Positions 1-6,688 of a DNA stretch of 9,695 nt are shown piece after piece. Below the pieces are notes generated by a model. The model made no database searches and was not told where the DNA came from. It saw nothing but the letters and a program-made list of their open reading frames with translations. The DNA lies in assembly GCA_017546745.1 (NCBI GenBank), contig JAFYRZ010000127.1, positions 1 through 9,695 on the forward strand, written 5' to 3'. Source of the DNA: Clostridia bacterium (GTDB lineage Bacteria > Bacillota_A > Clostridia > Oscillospirales > CAG-272). The translations under genes were made by a program, and so were the position numbers. Position 1 is the first letter of the stretch, and each line of letters starts with the position of its first letter.

Positions 1-1116
1 GAAAGACCCTTTGAAACGGTCTTCATCCACGGTCTTGTAAGAGACGCGCAGGGTAGAAAGATGTCTAAGTCGCTCGGTAACGGCATCGATCCTCTTAAGA
101 TAATCGAGCAGTACGGTGCGGACGCGCTTAGATTTGCTCTTGCTACGGGTAACGCTCCCGGTAACGATATGAGATTCTCGGACGAGAAGATTGAGTCGGC
201 GAGAAACTTTGCAAATAAGCTCTGGAACGCATCCCGCTTCCTTCTTATGAACCTTACCGAGGAGGACGACACACTCCTTACTCTCCCCAAGGCAGACGAG
301 CTTGCTATTGAGGACAAGTGGATACTCTCCCGCTTTAATGCACTCGCCAAGAGCGTTAACGACAATATCGATAACTACGAGCTTGGCGTTGCCCTCGCGG
401 AAATTTATACCTTCACCTGGGATATCTTCTGCGACTGGTATATCGAGATGGCAAAGAGCCGTATATTCGAGGGCGGCGATGCCGCTATCACCGCAAAGCG
501 CGTGCTCGTTTACGTTCTTACCGGTATTTTGAAGCTTCTTCACCCCTATATGCCCTTTATCACCGAGGAGATCTATCAGGCGCTTCCTCACACCTCGGAG
601 TCTATTATGATCTCCGAGTTCCCGAGCTACAACGAGGCGCTTACCTTTACTGCCGAGGAAACCGACGTCGAGAGGATCGTTGACTGTATTACCCAGATCC
701 GTGCGCGCCGTGCCGAGATGAACGTTCCCCCCTCGAAGAAGGCGAAGCTCTACGTTGTTACCAAGTATGAGGACACCTTTAGATCCGCAAGCAAGATCCT
801 TGAAAAGCTCGCAAGCGCATCCGAGGTTATAATCACCGATAAGTACGAGTCGGACGATGCAGTTACCGTTGCGACCGCGGCGGGCAGCCTTTATATTCCT
901 CTTGCCGAGGTTATCGACTTTGAGAAGGAAAAGGCTCGCCTCAGCGCAGAGATGAAGAAGAACGACGGCGAGATCGAAAGACTTGAAAAGAAGCTTTCCA
1001 ACGAGGGCTTTATCGCAAAAGCGCCCAAGGCTGTCGTAGATATCGAGAGACAGAAGCTTGAAAAATATCTCGAAACGAGAGCACAGCTTACCGCCGCACT
1101 TGCGAAGCTTAACTGA
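1..1116 (+). CDS. valS: Valine--tRNA ligase, C-terminal part (5' end outside the window)
   Basis: This class I aminoacyl-tRNA synthetase charges tRNA-Val in the cytoplasm. The reading frame is open from base 1, so the gene starts upstream of the window; the ATG at 61 is the internal Met of the KMSKS signature, not a start. The visible 371 residues begin just before GRKMSKSLGNGIDP (fragment residues about 18-31), the ATP-binding loop that closes the catalytic domain. The alpha-helical anticodon-binding domain follows (about 100-250, with DKWILSRFN and FCDWYIEMAK). The end (about 306-371) is a Lys/Glu-rich coiled coil, the tRNA-binding arm typical of ValRS, with the FIAKAPKAVVDIER segment seen in that family. 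Family length is near 880 residues, so roughly 500 N-terminal residues are missing. It ends in a double stop (TGATAA). No U-tract terminator follows. The C-terminal arm separates it from IleRS and LeuRS. Confidence 0.97.
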   Translation, partial: ERPFETVFIHGLVRDAQGRKMSKSLGNGIDPLKIIEQYGADALRFALATGNAPGNDMRFSDEKIESARNFANKLWNASRFLLMNLTEEDDTLLTLPKADELAIEDKWILSRFNALAKSVNDNIDNYELGVALAEIYTFTWDIFCDWYIEMAKSRIFEGGDAAITAKRVLVYVLTGILKLLHPYMPFITEEIYQALPHTSESIMISEFPSYNEALTFTAEETDVERIVDCITQIRARRAEMNVPPSKKAKLYVVTKYEDTFRSASKILEKLASASEVIITDKYESDDAVTVATAAGSLYIPLAEVIDFEKEKARLSAEMKKNDGEIERLEKKLSNEGFIAKAPKAVVDIERQKLEKYLETRAQLTAALAKLN

Positions 1117-1129
1117 TAATTTTCAAAAT

Positions 1130-1184
1130 GGGGCTGTCGGCTTTAGACTGCGAGAATAAAAATCTGACTAAATCCGTTCGCCCC
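1130..1184 (+). other. Imperfect stem-loop in the gap after valS
   Basis: GGGGC at 1130-1134 pairs with GCCCC at 1180-1184. Inside this, CGGCTTTAG at 1138-1146 pairs with CTAAATCCG at 1168-1176 with one mismatch. The two helices are separated by a 3x3 internal loop, and the apical loop is about 21 nt. No T-run follows (the next bases are ACCCCCTAAG), so it does not look like an intrinsic terminator. It could be a processed mRNA hairpin, a weak attenuator, or part of a dispersed repeat. I see nothing else in the 1117-1217 gap apart from the ribosome binding site of the next gene, and no convincing promoter. Confidence 0.4.
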
Positions 1185-1217
1185 ACCCCCTAAGTCGAAT
1201 TGACGAAAGGATAAAAA

Positions 1218-2129
1218 ATGAAATTTGATTTTGAATACGATCCCGAAAAGGCGGTGAAAATTGCCGAGGTGACCGTCTTTCGCGGCAGCTTTGAGGATAC
1301 CCCCGATAACAAGGATATCGTTATCCCCGAGGGGATCGAAGAGATCGCGGAGAACGCTTTTCGCGATTTTGAATATATTGAAAGCGTGACCCTGCCGAAG
1401 AGTCTTCGACGTATCAGCGCCTGCGCATTCGCGGGCTGTAAAAATCTCAAAAGGGTGGTTATGCCGTTTGGCACGACCGAAATCCTTGACGAGGCGTTTT
1501 CCGCCTGCCGGAGCCTTCCCGAGATCATTATTCCCGATAGCGTCAGCCGCATCGGAGAGGGCGCGTTTGAGGGCTGCGCATCGCTCAGCCGCGTGAAGCT
1601 CTCGGAGTCTATTTATATGATAGGTGCGTCGGCATTCTCCTTTTGCTTTAACCTCACCCACGTCACTATCCCCGACTCCTGCGTTCTCGTTGAGTTCTCC
1701 GCATTCTTCAGCTGCTTTTCTCTTGAATCGGTTAAGCTTTCTAACAATATGCAGCTTATAGATGAGTCCACGTTTGAGGGCTGCCGATCCTTAAAAGAGG
1801 TCGATTTGCCAACTAAGCTTGTCAAAATCGGCAGAAGAGCCTTTAAAGGATGCTCCGCGCTGCAAAGCCTTATCCTCCCTGTCGGTACGCTTTCTCTCGG
1901 GCTTGACGCCTTTGCGGATTGCTCCTCTTTAAAGAGAATCGCCCTTCCTAAGGAGCTTTCGGATATGGAGGACGAGGAGGTATTTGGCGGATGCGATAGC
2001 CTCACCGATATCTCGTACGGTGGCTCAAAGGAAGAGTTTGATACGCTTACGCGCGGTAAGACCTTAACGGTAAGACGCACAGACGGCTCGATAAGCTCGC
2101 CGAGGGTCGCATTTATGAATTTGAAATAA
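1218..2129 (+). CDS. BspA-type leucine-rich-repeat protein, no signal peptide
   Basis: This 303-residue protein is built of about ten tandem 23-residue repeats of the BspA/LRR_5 type, covering residues 34-264. A typical unit is VTLPKSLRRISACAFAGC followed by xxLxx. A short non-repeat N-terminus (1-33) precedes them, and the end (about 265-277, ISYGGSKEEFDTL) matches the usual BspA-type closing motif. Nine repeats carry Cys at the same place (74, 97, 120, 143, 166, 189, 212, 235, 259), giving a stacked ladder along the solenoid; repeat 1 has Phe there and repeat 10 has one extra residue. The N-terminus is charged (MKFDFEYDPEK), with no signal peptide, lipobox, sorting signal or membrane segment, so a cytoplasmic location is inferred. 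Such repeats usually bind protein partners; no enzymatic domain is visible and the partner is unknown. AAAGG at 1206-1210 lies 7 nt before the ATG. The HAD gene follows after only 9 nt, so the two are probably co-transcribed. Confidence 0.9.
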   Translation: MKFDFEYDPEKAVKIAEVTVFRGSFEDTPDNKDIVIPEGIEEIAENAFRDFEYIESVTLPKSLRRISACAFAGCKNLKRVVMPFGTTEILDEAFSACRSLPEIIIPDSVSRIGEGAFEGCASLSRVKLSESIYMIGASAFSFCFNLTHVTIPDSCVLVEFSAFFSCFSLESVKLSNNMQLIDESTFEGCRSLKEVDLPTKLVKIGRRAFKGCSALQSLILPVGTLSLGLDAFADCSSLKRIALPKELSDMEDEEVFGGCDSLTDISYGGSKEEFDTLTRGKTLTVRRTDGSISSPRVAFMNLK

Positions 2130-2138
2130 GGATTTGTT

Positions 2139-2801
2139 ATGAAATATAAATGCTTAGTTCTTGATCACGACGACACCGTTGTAAACAGCACCGCTACCAT
2201 TCATTACCCCTGCTTTGTCGAATACGTTAAGCGCTTTCACCCCGAGTGTAAGACCGAATATACCCTTGAGGACTACTTTTTGAAGAATTTCCACCCAGGT
2301 ATCATATCTCTTCTTTGCGACGAGGTAGGACTTTCCGAGGAGGAGTTAAAGATCGAGGAAAAATACTGGTCGGATTACGTAAAGGGGCATATCCCCACCG
2401 CCTACGACGGAATGAGAGAGGTAATTAAGGAATTCCGCGCGCGCGGCGGCATTATTGCCGTTTCCTCACATTCTTTTTCCGAGTACATAAGGCGCGACTA
2501 TGCGCATAACGACCTGCCTATGCCCGACTACGTCTGGGGCTGGGAGATACCTAAAGAGATGCGTAAGCCGTCGGCGGGCACTATGCTCGATCTTATGGAG
2601 AAAACGGGGCTTTCCCCCTCCGAGATAATCGTGGTAGACGACTCGAAGCCCGGCTACGATATGGCGCGCGCCGCAGGGTGCGTTTTCGGTGCGGCTCTTT
2701 GGGCGTTTGACGTTCTCGAGATCGAGGAGTTTATGAAGAAAAACTGTGACGTTTATTTTAAGTCGGTGAGTGAGCTTCGGGATCATCTTTTTGGTGACTG
2801 A
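2139..2801 (+). CDS. HAD-superfamily hydrolase (phosphoglycolate phosphatase-like)
   Basis: This 220-residue soluble protein has the haloacid dehalogenase phosphatase signatures in order. Motif I is LDHDDT, with nucleophile D9 and acid/base D11. Motif II is the serine end of IIAVSS (S109/S110). The motif III lysine is probably K143 in RKPSAGTML. Motif IV is VVDDSKPGYDMARAAG, with acidic D167/D168. An alpha-helical cap (about residues 15-95) sits between motifs I and II, as in the C1-capped phosphoglycolate phosphatase/beta-phosphoglucomutase-like subfamily. All catalytic residues are present, so a Mg-dependent phosphatase or related phosphotransferase is expected; the substrate cannot be told from the sequence. 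TAAGGA at 2127-2132 acts as ribosome binding site and overlaps the stop codon of the LRR gene, which suggests translational coupling. The start is fixed by this site and by the short distance from Met1 to motif I, usual for the family. Confidence 0.9.
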   Translation: MKYKCLVLDHDDTVVNSTATIHYPCFVEYVKRFHPECKTEYTLEDYFLKNFHPGIISLLCDEVGLSEEELKIEEKYWSDYVKGHIPTAYDGMREVIKEFRARGGIIAVSSHSFSEYIRRDYAHNDLPMPDYVWGWEIPKEMRKPSAGTMLDLMEKTGLSPSEIIVVDDSKPGYDMARAAGCVFGAALWAFDVLEIEEFMKKNCDVYFKSVSELRDHLFGD

Positions 2802-2863
2802 TACCGTGTTTTGCGCACACATACCGCATAAATGATAACTAAACTTTACGTATTGGAGAAGCT

Positions 2864-3367
2864 ATGTACGACGAGCTTACTAAGGTTGATATAAAAAAGA
2901 TGGAGGAGGAGATAACCTACCGCCAGACCGTTCTTGCCCCACAGCTTCGCGCAGAGGTTTCGAGAACGCGCGAGTTCGGCGACCTCTCCGAGAATGCCGA
3001 ATATAAGGAGGCAAAAAGGCTTAAAAGACGAAACGACTCGCGGATCCGCCACCTTGAAAACATGATACGCACCGCTAAAATTATTGATATCAAGGAAGCG
3101 GAGGGCGAGGTCTGCCTCTTCGATTACGTGACCATACTTAACGAAAAGCTCGGTGCGAAAAAGCGCATACAGATAGTCACCACCTTAAGGCAAAACGCGC
3201 TCCTCGGCTTCGTCAGCAAGGAGTCGCCCTTGGGACAAGCCGTTATGGGCAAAAGGGTCGGTGACCGCGCGCTCGTTACGGTAAACGATACGATGAGCTA
3301 CTACGTAACTATCCTTGAGATCGAAAAGGGAAAGGATAACGAGGATATTCCGATAGCGGGCTACTGA
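2864..3367 (+). CDS. greA: Transcription elongation factor, GreA/GreB family
   Basis: GreA factors enter the secondary channel of stalled RNA polymerase and stimulate cleavage of backtracked RNA. This 167-residue protein has both expected domains. The N-terminal antiparallel coiled coil (about 1-75) carries the tip motif FGDLSENAEYKEAKR, whose D40 and E43 match the acidic pair that holds the catalytic Mg. The C-terminal FKBP-like domain (about 85-155) contains VSKESPLGQAVMGKRVGD. It is a little longer than the usual 157-160 residues because of a polar tail (KGKDNEDIPIAGY). The central segment (about 97-117) is less like textbook GreA, so it may be a lineage paralogue rather than the only Gre factor. 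GGAGA at 2855-2859 lies 4 nt before the ATG. It starts 62 nt after the HAD gene; no strong promoter or terminator is visible in that gap, so read-through from the LRR-HAD genes is possible. No terminator hairpin follows it either. Confidence 0.9.
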   Translation: MYDELTKVDIKKMEEEITYRQTVLAPQLRAEVSRTREFGDLSENAEYKEAKRLKRRNDSRIRHLENMIRTAKIIDIKEAEGEVCLFDYVTILNEKLGAKKRIQIVTTLRQNALLGFVSKESPLGQAVMGKRVGDRALVTVNDTMSYYVTILEIEKGKDNEDIPIAGY

Positions 3368-3404
3368 TACCCCCAAAAACACGGCAAAAACTAAATTTAT
3401 AAGA

Positions 3405-3430
3405 AATATTTTCAAAAATATTGCAAATAT
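3405..3430. repeat. Two overlapping AT-rich inverted repeats at the asnS -35 box
   Basis: AATATTTT (3405-3412) and AAAATATT (3415-3422) form a perfect 8-bp inverted repeat around a 2-nt centre. ATATT (3418-3422) and AATAT (3426-3430) form a second one around GCA. The second covers the -35 hexamer of the asnS promoter. An operator role is possible, but such AT-rich palindromes also arise by chance, and the tract could act as an UP element or curved DNA. Confidence 0.3.
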
Positions 3431-3449
3431 CCCTATTTTGTGCTACAAT
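3421..3449 (+). promoter_or_regulatory. Sigma-A promoter of asnS, extended -10
   Basis: The -35 box is TTGCAA (3421-3426), then a 17-nt spacer, then the -10 box TACAAT (3444-3449) preceded by TGC, an extended -10 element. Initiation is expected near 3456, giving an asnS leader of only about 34 nt. The -35 is flanked by AT-rich inverted repeats (3405-3430). Confidence 0.85.
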
Positions 3450-3489
3450 ATATAATTATCAAAGAGAACCCTTTTGAAAGGATTTAGAA

Positions 3490-4884
3490 ATGAAAAGACA
3501 GCTGATAAGAGAAATATACGAAAACGAGGCGGTTTTTGGCGATAAGCTCATAACCGTCGGCGGCTGGGACAGAAACCTGCGCGACTCTAAGGCTTTCGGC
3601 TTTATCGACCTTAATGACGGCTCCTGCTTTAAGAGCATACAGGTGGTTTTTGAGAGAGAAAAGGTGGCTAACTACGACGAGATCGCATCGCAGAACGTTG
3701 GCGCATCTCTCGTCGTTACCGGTATCCTTACCCTTACCCCCGGCGCAAAGCAGCCCTTTGAGCTTAAGGCGACCGAGATCGCGGTAGAGGGGACAAGCAC
3801 TCCCGACTATCCGCTTCAGCCCAAGCGTCACACGGTAGAGTTCCTTCGTGAGCAGGCATATCTTCGTCCGCGTACGAATCTTTTCTCCGCGGTATTCAGA
3901 GTTCGCTCCGAGGTTGCGTACGCTATCCATTCCTTCTTTAATCAGCGCGGCTTCGTATACGTTCATACCCCTCTTATCACCGCCTCCGACTGTGAGGGCG
4001 CGGGCGAGATGTTCCGCGTTACCACCCTTGACGTAGAAAATCCTCCGAGACTTGAGGACGGTAGCGTAGATTTCTCGCAGGACTTCTTCGGCAAGAGCGC
4101 AAACCTTACCGTTTCGGGTCAGCTTGAGGGTGAGACCTACGCTATGGCGTTCGGTAACATCTATACCTTCGGTCCTACCTTCCGCGCTGAAAACTCTAAC
4201 ACCGCGCGCCACGCGGCAGAGTTCTGGATGATAGAGCCCGAGATCGCTTTCGCAGATCTTAACGACAATATGCAGCTTGCTTGGGATATGATCAAGTATA
4301 TCATAAACCACGTTCTTGATAAGTGCGCGCAGGAGCTTGATTTCTTCAACAAGTTCGTTGACAAGGGTCTTATCGACCGCCTTGTTGCTCTTCGCGATTC
4401 GGATTACGCAAAGGTTACCTATACCGAGGCTATCGACATTCTTCTTAAGTCGGGCCACGACTTTAAGTTCCCCGTATACTGGGGCGTTGACCTTCAGACC
4501 GAGCACGAGCGTTACCTCACCGAGGTCGTTTATAAGAAGCCTATCTTCCTTATCGACTATCCCAAGGATATCAAGGCGTTCTATATGCGTCAGAACGACG
4601 ACGGCAAGACTGTTGCGGCAATGGACCTTCTCGTTCCCGGCGTTGGCGAGATCATCGGCGGCTCTCAGCGTGAGGAAAGACTTGACGTTCTCCGCGCCCG
4701 TATGGCAGAGCTTGACCTCAAGGAGGAGGACTACTGGTGGTATCTTAACCTCCGTAAGTACGGCGGCACCAAGCACGCGGGCTACGGCCTCGGCTTTGAG
4801 CGTATCATAATGTACCTCACCGGTGTTTCTAACATCCGCGACGTTATTCCTTACCCCAGAACCGTCGGAAACGCAGAATATTAA
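3490..4884 (+). CDS. asnS: Asparagine--tRNA ligase
   Basis: This class IIb synthetase attaches Asn to tRNA-Asn in the cytoplasm. At 464 residues it is full length. An N-terminal OB-fold anticodon-binding domain (about 1-105, with [24 protein letters not shown]) is followed by the class II catalytic core. The segment [20 protein letters not shown] (181-200), then [10 protein letters not shown], is typical of AsnRS. Motif 2 is [21 protein letters not shown] (residues 231-251) and motif 3 is [12 protein letters not shown] (431-442). The protein ends PRTVGNAEY, close to the usual AsnRS C-terminus. The [10 protein letters not shown] stretch separates it from AspRS. AAAGGA at 3477-3482 lies 7 nt before the ATG. 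It has its own promoter and terminator, so it is a single-gene unit. Presence of asnS means Asn-tRNA need not depend on tRNA amidation, although GatCAB may also exist elsewhere. No T-box fits in its short leader. Confidence 0.97.
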   Translation: MKRQLIREIYENEAVFGDKLITVGGWDRNLRDSKAFGFIDLNDGSCFKSIQVVFEREKVANYDEIASQNVGASLVVTGILTLTPGAKQPFELKATEIAVEGTSTPDYPLQPKRHTVEFLREQAYLRPRTNLFSAVFRVRSEVAYAIHSFFNQRGFVYVHTPLITASDCEGAGEMFRVTTLDVENPPRLEDGSVDFSQDFFGKSANLTVSGQLEGETYAMAFGNIYTFGPTFRAENSNTARHAAEFWMIEPEIAFADLNDNMQLAWDMIKYIINHVLDKCAQELDFFNKFVDKGLIDRLVALRDSDYAKVTYTEAIDILLKSGHDFKFPVYWGVDLQTEHERYLTEVVYKKPIFLIDYPKDIKAFYMRQNDDGKTVAAMDLLVPGVGEIIGGSQREERLDVLRARMAELDLKEEDYWWYLNLRKYGGTKHAGYGLGFERIIMYLTGVSNIRDVIPYPRTVGNAEY

Positions 4885-4913
4885 TAGGGCTTTTAAAGAA
4901 AACACGAAAAATA

Positions 4914-4953
4914 CCGAGGCACTTTGTCATTTGGAGTGCCTCGGCTCTTTTTT
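4914..4953 (+). terminator. Intrinsic terminator of asnS
   Basis: CCGAGGCACT (4914-4923) pairs perfectly with AGTGCCTCGG (4935-4944). The loop is 11 nt, and a T6 run follows at 4948-4953. It begins 29 nt after the asnS stop codon, the normal place for a Rho-independent terminator. Confidence 0.93.
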
Positions 4954-5003
4954 GAATCGCCTTTTTACAATTCTTAAATAATATTAAATATAAGACAAAG
5001 CTA

Positions 5004-5032
5004 TATACAAAATCGACAGAGTTTGATATAAT
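5004..5032 (+). promoter_or_regulatory. Sigma-A promoter of the YwaF-like gene, extended -10
   Basis: The -10 box TATAAT (5027-5032) is a perfect consensus and is preceded by TGA, an extended -10 element. The -35 is weak (TATACA, 5004-5009) at a 17-nt spacing. The upstream DNA (about 4965-5000) is very AT-rich and could serve as an UP element. The leader to the ATG is roughly 25 nt. Confidence 0.8.
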
Positions 5033-5063
5033 TCTAACGTAATATTATTTTTAGAGGTATACT

Positions 5064-5852
5064 ATGAGTATTATAAAGGAGTTTTTTGGAATAGGAGGCT
5101 ATCAGCGCCCTGCCGCAGGCTTTCTTTCGTTTGATCATATAGCTTTCGTTACGTTCTTCGTTGCTATTATGTTTTTCTGCGCTATATATTTAGGTATAAA
5201 GCATAGAGGGGCTGACGATAAGAAGAAAAACAATGTGCTTTTCATACTCGGTATTGCGCTTATCGCAATCGAGGTATTTGAAACGATATTCTGCTCGATA
5301 AGAAATGAGGATCCGCTTTATATCCGTATGAATCTTCCTTTCTTTTTCTGCAGTCTGCAGACCATCGCGATCCCCTTTGCTTCGCTTACAAAGGGACGTA
5401 TAAAGGCTGCCGCGCTCGACTTTATCGTTGTTTTCGGTATGCTCGGTGCGCTTCTCGGCACGTATTTTGCGGGCAACAATTACGGCACGTATCCTGCCGT
5501 TTGCATCGACAACGTTATCTCCTCACTGACCCACGTTATGGCTGGCTTTGCATCTCTTTACATAATCATCAGCGGTATGTATAGCATGAAAAAGGAGAAT
5601 ATGCCTATCAATATGGCAATACTCGGTGTGTTTTCGGTTATGGCATATATCGCGGGCGTCATCTGCGACTATAACTATATGTTCTTCTTCAGCCACGACG
5701 GAACGCCTTACTCTATCTTCTACAATCTCGTAAACGGAAATAAGGTGCTTTATCCCCTTATCGTCGTCGGTCTTTTCTACCTCTTTATCTTAGTCTACTA
5801 TCCGATATTTAACTATTTTAAGGCGAAAATACAAAACAGAAAAGCAAAATGA
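5064..5852 (+). CDS. YwaF/TMEM164-like integral membrane protein
   Basis: This 262-residue protein has about six or seven hydrophobic helices (roughly 24-44, 57-77, 91-107, 115-136, 149-170, 184-202, 228-248), with a Lys/Arg-rich loop (47-56) and a basic C-terminus (253-262). It has no cleavable signal and probably sits in the cytoplasmic membrane. The pattern of MNLPFFFC in a short central helix, a Gly-rich helix, then SLTHVMAGFASLY resembles bacterial YwaF proteins (TIGR02206), related to eukaryotic TMEM164. TMEM164 has been described as a Cys/His acyltransferase acting on ether phospholipids; C96 and H157 here may correspond to that pair, which is inference. The function of bacterial members is not established. 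AGAGGT at 5053-5058 lies 5 nt before the ATG. It is monocistronic, with its own promoter, and converges on trmO. Assignment to this family is likely but made from motif memory only. Confidence 0.7.
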   Translation: MSIIKEFFGIGGYQRPAAGFLSFDHIAFVTFFVAIMFFCAIYLGIKHRGADDKKKNNVLFILGIALIAIEVFETIFCSIRNEDPLYIRMNLPFFFCSLQTIAIPFASLTKGRIKAAALDFIVVFGMLGALLGTYFAGNNYGTYPAVCIDNVISSLTHVMAGFASLYIIISGMYSMKKENMPINMAILGVFSVMAYIAGVICDYNYMFFFSHDGTPYSIFYNLVNGNKVLYPLIVVGLFYLFILVYYPIFNYFKAKIQNRKAK

Positions 5853-5855
5853 AAT

Positions 5856-5896
5856 AAAAAAGAGAATTTTGGACGCGCTCCAAAATTCTCTTTTTT
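5856..5896. terminator. Bidirectional terminator between convergent genes
   Basis: An 18-bp perfect inverted repeat has left arm 5856-5873 and right arm 5879-5896 with loop CGCGC. The arms start with A6 and end with T6, so on either strand the RNA shows a hairpin followed by a U-run. It fills nearly the whole 45-nt space between the YwaF-like stop codon (5850-5852) and the trmO stop codon (5898-5900, minus strand), and so can serve both genes. Confidence 0.93.
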
Positions 5897-5897
5897 C

Positions 5898-6563
5898 TTA
5901 TATGACCTCGGTAACAGTTAGGGTGTCACCCTCAACGCGGAATTTTATCTCCCTGTCAGAGAAAAGCATTCCGTATATTCTATCGGGGTCGTCCTGGTAG
6001 GACGGGCGCGGATCGTTTTCAAGAAGAGCTACAAGACCCGAAAGCTTCTCCTTTTCGATAAGCGCGGAAAGCTCACCGGGGAATTCCACCGTCAATTTAT
6101 AATCCCTAACACCGTCTGCAAAGCCTCCGATAGCGTCAGGGTGAGAGTCGGTAAAAGCAAGATACGGCTTTATATCGTATATAGGCGTTCCGTCAAGAAG
6201 ATCGGCGCCCGAAACGAGAAGCACGTCGCCCTCATCGGCGGTATGCTCGACCCCGATAAGCCTTACCGATGAGAGCCCTATCGGGTTCGGTCTAAAGGGG
6301 GATCTCGTTGCAAAAACGCCAACGCGGCGGTTTCCGCCAAGGCGCGGCGGGCGCACCGTGGGCGACCAGGTATCCCTCTCGCTCTCGGAAAAATTCCAGA
6401 TAAGCCAAAGGTGGGAATATCCGTCTATCCCGCGAAGCGCCTCGGGGCGGCGATACTCCTCCTCAAAAACTATCCTGCCGACAAGCCCCTCGGCAAGTCC
6501 GCTCTGTCTCGGTATTCCGAACTTCTCCTTAAAATCGGTATATATCCTCGCAATTATCTTCAT
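5898..6563 (-). CDS. trmO: tRNA (N6-threonylcarbamoyladenosine(37)-N6)-methyltransferase TrmO
   Basis: TrmO (TsaA/YaeB family) uses S-adenosylmethionine to methylate t6A37 of tRNA-Thr, making m6t6A next to the anticodon. The 221-residue protein carries the full family signature. This includes FGIPRQSGL (15-23), GYSHLWLIWNF (48-58), the long block from VRPPRLGGN to RPNPIGLS (residues 70-98), and DLLDGTPIYDIKPYL (121-135). The C-terminal domain has DPRPSYQ (184-190) and RIYGM (195-199). Nothing essential appears missing and the length is normal. The start is supported by AGGAAAGG (minus strand, 6573-6580), 9 nt upstream of the ATG, and by the immediate fit of the N-terminus to the family. It is transcribed from a strong promoter at 6602-6630 and ends at the terminator shared with the YwaF-like gene. 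It is divergent from the rsuA-family gene, another RNA-modification enzyme. Confidence 0.95.
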   Translation of the reverse strand: MKIIARIYTDFKEKFGIPRQSGLAEGLVGRIVFEEEYRRPEALRGIDGYSHLWLIWNFSESERDTWSPTVRPPRLGGNRRVGVFATRSPFRPNPIGLSSVRLIGVEHTADEGDVLLVSGADLLDGTPIYDIKPYLAFTDSHPDAIGGFADGVRDYKLTVEFPGELSALIEKEKLSGLVALLENDPRPSYQDDPDRIYGMLFSDREIKFRVEGDTLTVTEVI

Positions 6564-6601
6564 TAAAATCAGCCTTTCCTCTCGGCAAAAATTCTTCTTT
6601 T

Positions 6602-6630
6602 ATTTTATCAAATCCGCATCCCCTTGTCAA
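6602..6630 (-). promoter_or_regulatory. Sigma-A promoter of trmO, near consensus, extended -10
   Basis: Read on the minus strand, the -35 is the perfect consensus TTGACA (complement of 6625-6630). A 17-nt spacer follows, then the -10 TAAAAT (complement of 6602-6607), preceded by TGA. The leader to the trmO ATG is about 30 nt. Confidence 0.88.
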
Positions 6631-6688
6631 GACCCCCCTCACGCGCGCGTAATTAATAGAAAATTAAAATTTAAATTCGCTTTTTCTC

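Noticed and set aside
61..63. ATG at 61 as the start of a 351-residue protein
   Set aside because: It is the Met of the KMSKS motif of ValRS, and the frame continues upstream to base 1 with conserved sequence (VFIHGLVRDAQG).
1143..1661. Minus-strand open frame over the start of the leucine-rich-repeat gene
   Set aside because: It shows no recognisable motif, and the plus-strand repeat protein explains the sequence.
2801..2826. Direct repeat ATACCG at 2801-2806 and 2821-2826 and a weak GTGT/ACAC hairpin between
   Set aside because: Six-base repeats and a 4-bp stem are expected by chance, and no T-run follows.
2811..2839. Possible promoter before greA: TTGCGC, 17 nt, GATAAC
   Set aside because: The boxes match consensus only 3/6 and 4/6 and lack the TGn found in the four other promoters, so I do not call it, although greA needs some promoter.
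3484..4905. A 473-codon open frame on the minus strand covering all of asnS
   Set aside because: It mirrors asnS, whose strong codon bias keeps this antisense frame open. The translation resembles no family I know, and asnS is unmistakable.
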